This document shows, piece after piece, positions 30,277 to 39,190 of a DNA stretch of 64,000 nt (positions within the stretch are counted from its first letter, which is position 1; the number at the start of each line of letters is the position of its first letter). Origin of the DNA: Actinomyces capricornis (GTDB lineage Bacteria; Actinomycetota; Actinomycetes; Actinomycetales; Actinomycetaceae); NCBI RefSeq assembly GCF_019974135.1, contig NZ_AP025017.1, positions 1,550,001-1,614,000 on the forward strand, in the 5' to 3' direction. The notes under the pieces are model-generated. The model was not told the DNA's origin. It searched no databases and saw only the letters and a list, made by a program, of their open reading frames with translations. The translations under genes were made by a program, and so were the position numbers.

Positions 30277-32054
30277 GCCGGGGCAGGCCGCGGGGCCCGC
30301 GCCCCGGCTGGGCCGAGAGGGGCGGCTGGGCCCTGGCGGTGGCCCTGCCCCTGGGCTTCCTCGCCCTGCTCTTCGCCTGGCCGGTGGCCACCCTGCTGGC
30401 CCGCGGCCTGCTGGTCGACGGTGCCCTGGACGTCTCCGGCTTCGGGGAGGTCCTCACGCGCGAGCGCACCTGGCGCATCATCCGCCAGACCCTCCTCCAG
30501 GCGGCGGCCGCCACCGCCCTGTGCGTGGTGCTGGGCGTGCCCGGAGCGCTGGTGCTCTACCGGCGCCGCTTCCCCGGGGCCGGGGTGCTGCGGGCGATCG
30601 TCACGGTGCCCTTCGTCCTGCCCACGGTGGTCGTGGGCGTGGCCTTCCACGCCCTGGTGACCACCGGCGGCCCACTGGGGGGACTGGGGCTCGACGGCAC
30701 CATGAGCGCGGTCGTGGCGGCCCTGGTCTTCTTCAACTACGGGCTCGTGGTGCGCATGGTCGGGACGATGTGGTCCCGGCTGGACCCGCGCGCGGTGGAG
30801 GCGGCCCGCTCCCTGGGCGCCTCACCGTGGCGGGCCTTCCGCACGGTCACCCTGCCCAGCCTGGCTCCCGCCATCGCCTCGGCCGCGAGCCTGGCCTTCC
30901 TGTTCTGCGCCACCGCCTACGGCCTGGTCCTGGTGCTGGGCGGCACGGGGGTGGGCACGATCGAGACCGAGATCTACGTGCTCACCGCCCAGTATCTCGA
31001 CCTGCGCGCGGCGGCCGTGCTCTCCGTGCTCCAGCTGGTGGTCATCGCCGGGGTCCTGTGGGTCAACGAGCGGGCCAGGCAGCGCCACGAGGCCGCCCTG
31101 CGCCTGCGCCTGGATGTGGCGCCCTCGCGCCTGGGGGCCTCTGACGCCCCCGCCCTGGCCCTGACCCTCCTGGTCGCGCTCGGGCTGCTGGTGGCCCCCA
31201 TGGTGGTGCTCGTGCTGCGCTCCCTGCGCCGCGCGGGGCGGTGGACCCTGGCGAACTACACCGACCTGGGCACCACCGGGCAGCGCAATGCGCTGACGGC
31301 CACCGTGTGGCAGGCCGCCGCCCACTCCCTGCAGGTGGCGGCGGCCGCCGCCACCATCGCCCTGACGGTGGGTGCGGCCCTGGCGCTGGTGCTCTCCCGG
31401 CGCCCCCGCTCGCCCTGGCTCGCCCGCGCCTCGGCCCTGCTCGACGCCGCCGTCATGCTGCCCCTGGGCGTCTCGGCGGTCACGGTGGGCTTCGGCTTCC
31501 TCATCACGCTGTCCGCGGTGGGCCTGACCGCCTCGTGGTGGATCCTGCCGTTGGCCCAGGCGGTGGTGGCGGTGCCGCTGGTGGTGCGCACCCTCCTGCC
31601 CGCGCTGCGCGCCATCGACCCGCGCCAGCGCGAGGCCGCCGCGGCGCTGGGGGCCGCCCCGGGCCGGGTGCTGGCGACCATCGACGGCCCCCACCTGCTG
31701 CGGGCCGCCGGGCTGGCGGCCGGCTTCGCGCTGGCCACGAGCCTGGGAGAGTTCGGGGCGACGTCCTTCCTGGCCCGGCCCACCACCCAGACCCTGCCCG
31801 TGGTCCTCTACCGCCTCATCGGCTCGCCCGGGGCCCAGAACCAGGGGATGGGGCTGGCGGCGGGCGTGGTGCTGGCGGCCCTCACCGCCGCCCTGATGAT
31901 CGTGTGCGAGCAGGCCCAGAACCGGTGGGCGGCCGCGGGCCGGGGGTCCGCCCGCCCCCGAGGGCCCCGTGGCCCCGTGCGCCGGACGCCGCGGCCCGGC
32001 CCGCCACCGACCCCCAGCGGATCCGCCTCCCCCTCGATCAAGGAGTCCTCATGA
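30273..32054 (+). CDS. thiP: thiamine ABC transporter permease, two-domain
   Basis: A 593-residue inner-membrane permease of the ThiP/FbpB type with two fused transport domains and about 12 helices. Each half has an EAA loop that docks the ATPase: EAARSLGASPWRAFRTVTLP near residue 176 and EAAAALGAAPGRVLATIDGP near residue 455. The GTG start at 30273 overlaps the thiB stop by GTGA. The C-terminal ~40 residues are Arg/Pro-rich. Its end overlaps thiQ by ATGA. Confidence 0.92.
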   Translation: MSRGRPRGPRPGWAERGGWALAVALPLGFLALLFAWPVATLLARGLLVDGALDVSGFGEVLTRERTWRIIRQTLLQAAAATALCVVLGVPGALVLYRRRFPGAGVLRAIVTVPFVLPTVVVGVAFHALVTTGGPLGGLGLDGTMSAVVAALVFFNYGLVVRMVGTMWSRLDPRAVEAARSLGASPWRAFRTVTLPSLAPAIASAASLAFLFCATAYGLVLVLGGTGVGTIETEIYVLTAQYLDLRAAAVLSVLQLVVIAGVLWVNERARQRHEAALRLRLDVAPSRLGASDAPALALTLLVALGLLVAPMVVLVLRSLRRAGRWTLANYTDLGTTGQRNALTATVWQAAAHSLQVAAAAATIALTVGAALALVLSRRPRSPWLARASALLDAAVMLPLGVSAVTVGFGFLITLSAVGLTASWWILPLAQAVVAVPLVVRTLLPALRAIDPRQREAAAALGAAPGRVLATIDGPHLLRAAGLAAGFALATSLGEFGATSFLARPTTQTLPVVLYRLIGSPGAQNQGMGLAAGVVLAALTAALMIVCEQAQNRWAAAGRGSARPRGPRGPVRRTPRPGPPPTPSGSASPSIKESS

Positions 32055-32797
32055 CAGAGCACGGTGCCCCGCCGGTGCTGAGCCTGCGCGGCCTGAGCGT
32101 GGTCTACCCCCCCGCCTCGCGCCGGGGCCCGGCGCTGAGCGCCGTCGAGGCGGTGGACCTGGACGTGGCCGACGGCGAGGTGGTGGCCCTGCTGGGGCCC
32201 TCGGGATCGGGCAAGTCCTCCCTGCTGCGCGCCGTCATCGGCCTGGAGCCGGTGGCGGCCGGCACGATCACCTGGCAGGGGCGCGACATCATCGGCGTGC
32301 CGGTCCACCGGCGTGGCTTCGCCCTCATGTTCCAGGACGGCCAGCTCTTCGGCTTCCGCGATGTGGCCGGCAATGTGGCCTACGGGCTGAACCGGATGGG
32401 CCGCGCCGAGCGCGAGCAGCGCGTGGCCGAGGTCCTGGAGCTCGTGGGCCTGCCGGACTTCGCCGACCGTCCGGTGACCACGCTCTCGGGGGGCCAGGCC
32501 CAGCGCGTGGCCCTGGCCCGCGCCCTGGCCCCCCGCCCGCGCCTGCTGCTGCTCGATGAGCCGCTGTCCGCCCTGGACCGGGCCCTGCGCGAGGAGCTGG
32601 CCGTCGAGCTGGCCGGCATCCTGCGCACCCAGGGCACCACCGCCCTCCATGTCACCCACGACCACCAGGAGGCCGCCACCGTGGCCGACCGCGTGGGCGT
32701 CATGATCCAGGGGCGGCTGCGCGCCCTGGGCCCCATGGAGGAGCTGCGGGAGGGCGGGGATGAGGAGGTCGCCCGCTTCCTGGGCGCGGGCCGGTGA
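32051..32797 (+). CDS. thiQ: thiamine ABC transporter ATP-binding protein
   Basis: A 248-residue ATPase that drives the ThiBP importer. It has Walker A GPSGSGKSS, the Q-loop in LMFQDGQLF, signature LSGGQAQRVALARAL, Walker B LLLLDEPLSALDR and switch VTHDHQEA. The ATG has AAGGAG six bases upstream and shares four bases with the thiP stop. It is last in the riboswitch-controlled operon; no clear terminator follows, only the control region of the next transporter. Confidence 0.93.
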   Translation: MTEHGAPPVLSLRGLSVVYPPASRRGPALSAVEAVDLDVADGEVVALLGPSGSGKSSLLRAVIGLEPVAAGTITWQGRDIIGVPVHRRGFALMFQDGQLFGFRDVAGNVAYGLNRMGRAEREQRVAEVLELVGLPDFADRPVTTLSGGQAQRVALARALAPRPRLLLLDEPLSALDRALREELAVELAGILRTQGTTALHVTHDHQEAATVADRVGVMIQGRLRALGPMEELREGGDEEVARFLGAGR

Positions 32798-32910
32798 GAC
32801 CCGGGGCCGCTGGGCGGAGCGGTGCGCGTGGTGGGCCGCCGTCGCAGGTCGGCGAGGGGGTGACGATGGTCTCAGATTGCCGGTCGGTGAGGTGTCCCCG
32901 GCGCAAGCAG

Positions 32911-32919
32911 TGCTACGTT
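32911..32919 (+). promoter_or_regulatory. candidate extended -10 promoter for the cysteine leader
   Basis: TGCTACGTT matches the extended -10 form TGnTAnnnT. It lies 48 bases before the leader ATG at 32968. No good -35 box is present, which an extended -10 can tolerate. Low certainty. Confidence 0.35.
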
Positions 32920-32967
32920 CATTCGCGTCGCGCCACCCTGGCGCCCCACGCAGGAGGGATCCGGTTG

Positions 32968-33003
32968 ATGACCAAGCGAATGTGCTGTTGCCGCTGTCGT
33001 TGA
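32968..33003 (+). CDS. cysteine-rich leader peptide MTKRMCCCRCR
   Basis: Eleven residues and a TGA stop: four of the last six residues are cysteine (TGC TGT TGC CGC TGT CGT). AGGAGGGA at 32952-32959 is an excellent ribosome site, eight bases from the ATG. The peptide is much too short for a function of its own, and its codons run straight into a hairpin (32993-33010). This is the design of an amino-acid attenuator: ribosomes stalling at cysteine codons would change folding of the RNA ahead of the transporter genes. Cysteine-run leaders are known in mycobacteria upstream of sulfur-assimilation genes. Confidence 0.75.
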   Translation: MTKRMCCCRCR

Positions 33004-33044
33004 CGACAGCCCGTGACCCATTCGCTCTGAGCGCCCAGGCGCTC
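32993..33044 (+). promoter_or_regulatory. attenuator hairpins behind the cysteine leader
   Basis: The first hairpin pairs GCTGTCG (32993-32999) with CGACAGC (33004-33010) around TTGA, covering the last cysteine codon and the stop of the leader peptide. The second pairs GAGCGCC (33029-33035) with GGCGCTC (33038-33044) just before the ribosome site of the first transporter gene (GAGGATC). A ribosome stalled on the TGC/TGT run would occupy the first stem, allowing other pairing; the second may block transcription or translation. The exact switching partners need folding. Confidence 0.6.
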
Positions 33045-33065
33045 CCCTGCTCGTGAGGATCCTTG

Positions 33066-34055
33066 ATGCCCTCCTCTGCCCAGGACCTGTCCGTACCCGA
33101 CGCCGCCGACGAGGCAGCCGCCCCCGAGGCCTCCGAGGCCGCTGACGAGGCGCCTGCCCGCCCCACCGGCTGGCGCTACCTGGCCCGCCGCCTGGCCGCC
33201 GACCGCTGGGCCCTGACCGGCGGCGCCGTCGTCATCCTCACCTGCCTGGTCGCACTGCTGGCCCCACTGCTGACCCGGGCCCTGGGCGTGGACCCCTACA
33301 GCTACCACCTCGACCTGCTCGACCCCTCGGGCGTGCCCCGCGGCCCCCTGGGCGGCGTCAGCACCGCCCACCCCCTGGGCGTGGAGCCCCAGACCGGGCG
33401 AGACCTGCTGGCCATCGTCATCGAGGGCACCCGCACGTCCCTGTCCATCGGCCTGGGCGCCACCGCCCTGTCCATGGCCGTGGCCATCGTCCTGGGCCTG
33501 AGCGCCGGCTACCTGGGCGGCTGGTGGGACGCCCTGGTCTCCCGCCTGACCGACATCACCCTGGGCTTCCCCCACCTGGTGCTCATGATCGCGATCTCCG
33601 CGATCATCCCGGCCACGGCGCCGCGCGTGCCGGTGATGATCCTCATCATCGGCCTGCTGGGCTGGCCCTCGACCGCCAGAGTCCTGCGATCGCGGACCCT
33701 GGCCATCCGCAACCGCACCTTCGTGCAGGCCTCGCGGGCCATGGGCGCCGGGGAGCTGCGCATCCTGACCACCCAGGTCCTGCCCAACCTGGTGGCCACC
33801 ATCATCGTGTTCACCACGATCTCCATCCCCGGCCGGATCACCGCCGAGGCCGCCCTGTCCTTCCTGGGCGTGGGGGTGGCCCCGCCCACCCCCTCCTGGG
33901 GGCGCACGATCGGCTCGGCCATCACCTGGGTGGCCACCGACCCCTGGTACCTCCTGGCGCCCGGCATGGCCCTGTTCCTGGTGACCCTGGCCTTCAACCT
34001 CTTCGGCGACGGACTGCGCGACGCCCTCGACCCCAGGACCGGTGAGCACCGATGA
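33066..34055 (+). CDS. peptide-type ABC transporter permease (DppC-like)
   Basis: A 329-residue inner-membrane subunit of a nickel/peptide/opine-type importer. An acidic ~35-residue leader precedes RYLARRLAADRWALTGGAVVIL, typical of DppC N-termini, and TAHPLGVEPQTGRDLLAIVIEGTR is the family's periplasmic segment (HPLGTDxxGRD). About six helices follow, with the ATPase-docking loop ASRAMGAGELRILTTQVLPN. The ATG at 33066 has GAGGA upstream; a TTG one codon earlier is an alternative. It is first of four genes behind the cysteine leader and overlaps the next by ATGA. Confidence 0.9.
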   Translation: MPSSAQDLSVPDAADEAAAPEASEAADEAPARPTGWRYLARRLAADRWALTGGAVVILTCLVALLAPLLTRALGVDPYSYHLDLLDPSGVPRGPLGGVSTAHPLGVEPQTGRDLLAIVIEGTRTSLSIGLGATALSMAVAIVLGLSAGYLGGWWDALVSRLTDITLGFPHLVLMIAISAIIPATAPRVPVMILIIGLLGWPSTARVLRSRTLAIRNRTFVQASRAMGAGELRILTTQVLPNLVATIIVFTTISIPGRITAEAALSFLGVGVAPPTPSWGRTIGSAITWVATDPWYLLAPGMALFLVTLAFNLFGDGLRDALDPRTGEHR

Positions 34056-35074
34056 GACGCACCCGGAGCCGAGCCCGCCTCCTGGCACCCCGCGTGGCCG
34101 CCCACCTGGCCTCCCGCCTGGCCCTGACCCTGCTGACCCTGGTGCTCACCGCCCTGGCCACCTTCGCCCTGTTCTCCCTGTGGCCCTCCGACCCCGCCGC
34201 CCTGGCCTGCGGCAAGCCCTGCACCCCGGAGAACCTGGAGCGGGCCCGGGCCTTCATGGGCTACTCCGATCCCTGGTACACCCAGTTCTGGAACTACCTG
34301 GTGGGCATCGTCGCCGGGCGCACCTTCGGGCACGGGGCGCAGGCCATCACCTGCGCCGCCCCCTGCCTGGGCTACTCCTTCCGCCTGTCGACGCCGGTGA
34401 GCACGCTCATCGCCGACCGCCTGCCCGTGACCGCCTCCATCGCCATCGGCGCCGCCGTCCTGTGGCTGGTCATCGGCGTGGCCGCGGGCACGGTCTCGGC
34501 CCTGCGGCGCGGCTCGCGCCTGGACCGAGGCATCATGACCGGCACCGTCCTGGGGGTCTCGGCCCCCTCCTACCTCCTGGGGCTGCTGGGCATCCTCCTG
34601 TTCGGCTTCACCCTGGACATGGTCCCGGTCTCGGGCTACACCCCCCTGAGCGAGAGCCCCCTGCACTGGGCCTGGCACCTCCTGTTGCCCTGGTGCGTCC
34701 TGGCCCTCATCTCCGCGGCCGTCTACGCCCGCATGGTGCGCGGCGAGATGCTGGAGAACCTGGGCGAGGACTACGTGCGCACCGCCCGCGCCGTCGGACT
34801 GCCCGAGAGGCGGGTCATCGGCCGCCACGTCATGCGCAACATCTCCCTGCCCCTGCTCACCTTCTTCGCCCTGGACCTGGGCGGCCTGCTGGGCGGGGCC
34901 GTCATCACCGAGCGGGTCTTCTCCATGCAGGGCCTGGGCGCCCTGCTCATGGACGCCGTCGGCGCCTCCGACATCCAGGTGGTCATGGGCCTGACCCTCG
35001 TCTCGGCCGCCTTCGTGGTGGTGGCCAACCTCATCGTCGACGCCGTGGCCGCCCTCATCGACCCCCGCGTCTAA
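34052..35074 (+). CDS. peptide-type ABC transporter permease (DppB-like)
   Basis: A 340-residue partner permease. The first helix (LALTLLTLVLTALATFALF) is followed by the long periplasmic loop typical of DppB, then about five helices. The docking loop is TARAVGLPERRVIGRHVMRN, and EVFSMQGLG-like TERVFSMQGLGALLMDAV closes the protein. The first periplasmic loop has two close cysteine pairs, ACGKPC and TCAAPC, unusual for the family. It overlaps the DppC-like gene by four bases; a small hairpin follows its stop, before the binding-protein gene. Confidence 0.9.
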   Translation: MRRTRSRARLLAPRVAAHLASRLALTLLTLVLTALATFALFSLWPSDPAALACGKPCTPENLERARAFMGYSDPWYTQFWNYLVGIVAGRTFGHGAQAITCAAPCLGYSFRLSTPVSTLIADRLPVTASIAIGAAVLWLVIGVAAGTVSALRRGSRLDRGIMTGTVLGVSAPSYLLGLLGILLFGFTLDMVPVSGYTPLSESPLHWAWHLLLPWCVLALISAAVYARMVRGEMLENLGEDYVRTARAVGLPERRVIGRHVMRNISLPLLTFFALDLGGLLGGAVITERVFSMQGLGALLMDAVGASDIQVVMGLTLVSAAFVVVANLIVDAVAALIDPRV

Positions 35075-35075
35075 A

Positions 35076-35097
35076 GGGCGGCGCCGCTCCGCCGCCC
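35076..35097 (+). terminator. intra-operon hairpin after the DppB-like gene
   Basis: GGGCGGCG (35076-35083) and CGCCGCCC (35090-35097) pair perfectly around CCGCTC, starting one base after the stop codon. In ABC operons such hairpins between permease and binding-protein genes can stop part of the transcripts or protect an mRNA end. The downstream gene has its own strong ribosome site. Confidence 0.45.
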
Positions 35098-35178
35098 CCT
35101 CCGTACCACCCCGCCCACCGCGCGGGGCCCACCCCTCCGGTCCGCTCCCGGCCCGGACCCCCAGGAAGGACACACATC

Positions 35179-36882
35179 ATGTCTGACAAGCCCACTGCCC
35201 TCTCGCTGACCACAGCCGTGCGCCTGGCACACCCCACCGCCTCGCGCCGCCTCTTCCTGGGCGCGGGCATGAGCGCCCTGGGCTCCCTGGCCCTGGCCGC
35301 CTGCGGAGCGAACTCGGCGACCTCGTCGAGCTCGGGAACCGCCACCGCCGGGGGCACCCTGAGGATCCTGACCTCGGAGACCGACCTCAACTGGGACCCG
35401 GCCAAGAGCCAGTCCATGCCCATGACCTCCCTGGCCCTGGTCCACCGCCGGCTGACCACCTGGAGCCTGGCCCCGGGCAAGCCCGTCGAGCTGGTGCCCG
35501 ACCTGGCCACCGACACCGGCACCGTCAGCTCCGACGGGCTGAGCTGGACCTTCACCCTCAAGAAGGGCCTGGTCCTGTCCGACGGCACCCCCCTGACCTC
35601 GGCCCACATCAAGCACGGGGTGGAGCGCTCCTTCGCCCCGGCCCTGGCCGGCGGGCTGACCTACCACAAGGCCCTCCTGGCCGGGGCCCAGGACTACGAG
35701 GGCCCCTATGAGGGCAAGCACCTGGACTCCATCCAGACCCCGGACGACTCCACCATCGTCTTCCAGCTCACCCGCGCCTTCGGGGACTGGCCCTGGATCG
35801 TGGCCCAGGGTGCCTTCGCCCCGGTACCCGAGGGCGACGACCCCGCCACCTACACCGCCTCGCCCATCGCCTCAGGGCCCTACGTCGTGGCCCAGGCCGC
35901 CCAGGGCTCCTCGGTGACCCTGGAGCGCAACCCCCACTGGTCGGCGGACACCGACCAGGTGCGCCTGGCCCTGCCCGACTCCATCGTCTTCGAGCTCAGC
36001 CAGGACGAGTCCACCGCCTCCCAGCGGCTCATCGCCGACTCCGGGCAGGACCGCACCGCCTTCGGTGCCGACCGGGTCTCGGCCGCCCAGCTCGCCCAGG
36101 TCACCGCCAACCCGGCCGCCAAGGATCGCCTGGCCACCACCCCCGACGGCGGCCCCGCCACCTACCTGGCGATCAATGTCGAGCGGGTCACCGATCCGCA
36201 GGTCCGCCAGGCCATCGCCCACGCCGTGGACAAGGCGGCGGTCGTGGCCGCCCTGGGCGGGGAGCTGGGGGCCGTGAGCGCCTCGACCCTCATCACCCCG
36301 GGCATCCCGGGCCGCCAGGACTACGACCTCTACCCCACCGACCCGGGCAAGGCGGCCTCCCTGCTCGAAGGCAAGGAGGTCCCCTCCCTGGTCCTGCTCA
36401 CCCAGAACTCCGCCGCCCACCAGGCCGTGGCCCAGGCGGTGGAGCAGTCCCTGAAGGAGGCCGGGCTGAGCGTGACCATCGACCCCCAGACCTCCGAGGC
36501 CTTCAACGAGCGCGCCACCCAGGGCGACGGCTCCACCTACGACCTGGCCATCGCCTCGTGGAACCCCGACTACCCCTCGGCCAACGCCAATATCCAGCCT
36601 CTGTTCGCCTCCTCCGAGATCGGCAAGGGCGGGCACAACATCTCCCGCTACTCCAACGAGAAGGTCGATGCCGCCATCGCCGAGGCCGCCGCGAACCTGG
36701 ACACCGAGGCGGCCCGCAGCCAGTGGGCCGAGCTGGACCGCGCCATCGCCCAGGACGTCCCCGTGGTGCCCCTGGCCTTCCGGCGCAACTCCTTCCTGCG
36801 CGGCTCCGGGGTCCAGGGCTTCTTCGTGGAGTCCTACCCCGCCTACCCCAGCTACCAGGTCGTGGGGGTGAGCGGCTCATGA
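35179..36882 (+). CDS. peptide-type ABC transporter substrate-binding lipoprotein (DppA-like)
   Basis: A 567-residue extracellular binding protein of the SBP_bac_5 family. The N-terminus has RRLFLGAGMSALGSLALAAC: a hydrophobic signal ending in lipobox LAAC. The family is seen in GGTLRILTSETDLNWDPAKS, GLSWTFTLKKGLVLSDGTPL, IASGPYVVAQAAQGSSVTLERNP (within 20-residue pieces), VRQAIAHAVDKAAVV and LAIASWNPDYPSANANIQPL. AGGAAGGA lies before the ATG. The ligand cannot be read off; the cysteine attenuator upstream suggests a cysteine-containing compound such as a peptide or glutathione. It overlaps the ATPase gene by ATGA. Confidence 0.9.
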   Translation: MSDKPTALSLTTAVRLAHPTASRRLFLGAGMSALGSLALAACGANSATSSSSGTATAGGTLRILTSETDLNWDPAKSQSMPMTSLALVHRRLTTWSLAPGKPVELVPDLATDTGTVSSDGLSWTFTLKKGLVLSDGTPLTSAHIKHGVERSFAPALAGGLTYHKALLAGAQDYEGPYEGKHLDSIQTPDDSTIVFQLTRAFGDWPWIVAQGAFAPVPEGDDPATYTASPIASGPYVVAQAAQGSSVTLERNPHWSADTDQVRLALPDSIVFELSQDESTASQRLIADSGQDRTAFGADRVSAAQLAQVTANPAAKDRLATTPDGGPATYLAINVERVTDPQVRQAIAHAVDKAAVVAALGGELGAVSASTLITPGIPGRQDYDLYPTDPGKAASLLEGKEVPSLVLLTQNSAAHQAVAQAVEQSLKEAGLSVTIDPQTSEAFNERATQGDGSTYDLAIASWNPDYPSANANIQPLFASSEIGKGGHNISRYSNEKVDAAIAEAAANLDTEAARSQWAELDRAIAQDVPVVPLAFRRNSFLRGSGVQGFFVESYPAYPSYQVVGVSGS

Positions 36883-38750
36883 CCGGGGCCCAGGAGCCCG
36901 GCGCCCATGAGGCGGGCCCCCAGGGGCCCGATGCGCAGGAGACCGGCGGGGTGCTGCGCCTGCGCGGCCTCGGGGTCGCCTTCGCCGGCGCCGTCGACCC
37001 CGCCTCGGCCGGGATCGACCTGGACCTGCGCGCCGGCACGGTCCTGGCGCTGGTGGGGGAATCGGGCTCGGGCAAGTCGGTGACCGCCCTGGGCGCCCTG
37101 GGGCTCCTGCCGCCCACTGCCCGCGTCACCGGCTCGGCCCGCCTCGACGGCGTCGAACTGGTGGGCGCCCCACGGCGGGTGCTCGATGACGTGCGCGGGC
37201 GCCTGGTGGGCACCATCTTCCAGGAGCCCACCACCGCCCTCAATCCGCTGGAGACCATCGCCTTCCAGATCGGTGAGGCGGTGCGGGCCCACCCCGGTGC
37301 GGGGGCCCAGGCGCGGAGGCGCCGTGATTCCGGCGAACCCGGCGGCTCCGGCGAACCCCGCAGCGCTCGCGGCCCGCTGTGGGGCTGGAGGAGGCGCGGG
37401 GGAGCCCGCGTGCAGGACCGTGTCCTGGAGCTGCTGGAGCGGGTGGGCCTGGGAGGCGGTGAGGATCTGGAGCGGATCGCCGACTCCTACCCCCACCAGC
37501 TCTCCGGGGGCCAGCTCCAGCGCGCCTGCATCGCCCTGGCCCTGGCCTGCCAGCCCCCGGTCCTCATCGCCGATGAGCCCACCACCGCCCTGGATGTCAC
37601 CGTCCAGGCAGGGATCCTGGACCTGCTGCGCTCCCTGACCGAGGAGGGCCTGGCCGTCCTGCTCATCACCCACGACATGGCGGTGGTCGCCGACATCGCC
37701 GACGAGGTGGCCGTCATGCGCGCCGGGCATATCGTCGAGCGCGGTCCCGTGGCGCAGATCTTCTCCCGCCCGCAGCATCCCTACACCCGCCAGCTCCTGG
37801 CGGCCGTGCCGCGCCTGGACTCCCTGCGCCAGGAGGACCCCTTCGAGGCTGCGGCCTGCGCGAGGAGCGCCGCCCCCGCCGGGCCCGGTGCCGTCCAGGG
37901 CACGGAGAGCGCGGGCGGGGGCGCGGGGAGCCAGGAGCCGGTGGTGGCGATCCGAGACCTGGAGGTGGTCTACGGCGGCGCGCGGCGCCCGGTGCGCGCC
38001 GTGCAGGGCGTGAGCCTGAGCATCGCCCCCGGCGAGGTGCTGGGCATGGTGGGGGAGTCCGGCTCGGGCAAGTCCACCATCGCCGGCACGCTCACCGGCC
38101 TGGTGCCCATCTCCTCGGGCTCGGTGCGCGTATGCGGGGTGGAGATCGCCGGGGCCCGGCGTCGCGACCTGCTGCCCGTGCGCCGCGCCACCGGCGTCGT
38201 CTACCAGAACCCGGCCTCCAGCCTCAATCCCCGGCGCACGGTGGGGGCCTCCATCGCCGAGCCGCTGGTGGTGCACGGCCAGGCCGATGCCGCCGCCCGG
38301 CAGGCGCGGGTGCGCGAGCTGCTGGAGGCGGTGCGGCTGCCCGCCGCTATGGCCCAGCGCTACCCCCACGAGATGAGCGGCGGGCAGCGCCAACGGGTCG
38401 CCATCGCCCGGGCCCTGGCCCTGGAACCGCGCCTGGTCATCGCCGATGAGCCCACCAGCGCCCTGGACGTCTCGGTCCAGGCAGTGGTCCTGGACCTCCT
38501 GGGCTCGCTCCAGGCCGAGCTGGGCTTCGCCTGCCTCTTCGTCTCCCACGACCTGGCGGTGGTGGACTCCATCGCCTCGCGCACCGTGGTGCTCAGTGGC
38601 GGGCGCCTGGTGGAGGAGGGGCCCACTCGGCATGTGCTGGCCGACCCCCAGCAGGACTACACCCGGCGCCTGGTGGCCGCCGTGCCCGTGCCCGACCCCG
38701 CCCTCCAGGCCGCCCGGCGACGACGGCGCCAGGGCTCGCGCGCCGCCTGA
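36879..38750 (+). CDS. fused double ATP-binding protein of the peptide-type importer (DppD-DppF-like)
   Basis: A 623-residue protein with two ABC ATPase domains in one chain. Domain 1 has Walker A GESGSGKS at 60-67, signature [15 protein letters not shown] and Walker [14 protein letters not shown]. Domain 2 has Walker A GESGSGKS at 392-399, signature [15 protein letters not shown] and [14 protein letters not shown]. Each is followed by the HPYTRxLLAAVP-like oligopeptide-transporter tail ([34 protein letters not shown]). An Arg/Gly-rich insertion of ~35 residues interrupts domain 1. Two NBDs in one chain match the two separate permeases. It ends the four-gene operon. Confidence 0.93.
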   Translation: MTGAQEPGAHEAGPQGPDAQETGGVLRLRGLGVAFAGAVDPASAGIDLDLRAGTVLALVGESGSGKSVTALGALGLLPPTARVTGSARLDGVELVGAPRRVLDDVRGRLVGTIFQEPTTALNPLETIAFQIGEAVRAHPGAGAQARRRRDSGEPGGSGEPRSARGPLWGWRRRGGARVQDRVLELLERVGLGGGEDLERIADSYPHQLSGGQLQRACIALALACQPPVLIADEPTTALDVTVQAGILDLLRSLTEEGLAVLLITHDMAVVADIADEVAVMRAGHIVERGPVAQIFSRPQHPYTRQLLAAVPRLDSLRQEDPFEAAACARSAAPAGPGAVQGTESAGGGAGSQEPVVAIRDLEVVYGGARRPVRAVQGVSLSIAPGEVLGMVGESGSGKSTIAGTLTGLVPISSGSVRVCGVEIAGARRRDLLPVRRATGVVYQNPASSLNPRRTVGASIAEPLVVHGQADAAARQARVRELLEAVRLPAAMAQRYPHEMSGGQRQRVAIARALALEPRLVIADEPTSALDVSVQAVVLDLLGSLQAELGFACLFVSHDLAVVDSIASRTVVLSGGRLVEEGPTRHVLADPQQDYTRRLVAAVPVPDPALQAARRRRRQGSRAA

Positions 38751-39190
38751 CCGGGGTCGGCCGCGGGTGGGCCGGGTGCGGCCCCTGCGCCGTCCTCCCC
38801 GCCGGGCCCGCATGCTGGCGGGGCTGAGGGCGGGCGGGGCGCCGGGCTGACGAGGGTGTGACCTTGTCCATAGAGTGGGCGGGCTCTCAATGACACGACC
38901 AGTATTCACGGCAGGCTCCCCGCTGCTGGGGCCGCTGGAATCGAGCGGGCAGGAAGTTTTGTCAATGGGCAGCCATGGGGATGGGGAGGGCTCCCCATGC
39001 ACTCCACGGGGAGCGGCTCGCAGTTGAATCCTCCAGCGGGCTAGCATCGAACCGCTGGTCGCCCAGGGTGTTCCACTGCTGCGGGCCCGTGAACCGGCGT
39101 GAGTGCGCACTCCCCATCGTTCACCTCCAGGGCCGGGCATACGGCTCCGCATCGACCGCAATCCCCAGCGCAATGATGAGGAGCAGGAAC
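38751..39190 (+). other. 440-bp gene-free region ahead of the SPFH module
   Basis: It must end the ABC operon and start the next one. A stem CCCCGCC (38797-38803) / GGCGGGG (38817-38823) may terminate the former. ATGGGGA-GGGC-TCCCCAT near 38982-38999 is a second small hairpin. TAGCAT at 39042-39047 is a possible -10 box for the SPFH gene, without a matching -35. An open frame from 38975 continues in frame into the SPFH gene but has no protein character before MARSLPFIEI. Confidence 0.4.

Noticed and set aside
32794-33003. 69-codon frame from a GTG overlapping the thiQ stop, ending with the same CCCRCR
   Set aside because: The internal ATG at 32968 has a far better ribosome site, and a promoter-like element lies within the longer frame. 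A longer Cys-containing leader cannot be fully excluded.
38975-39190. 72-residue N-terminal extension of the SPFH protein
   Set aside because: The upstream codons contain promoter-like and hairpin sequence and no conserved features; AGGAG precedes the internal ATG.
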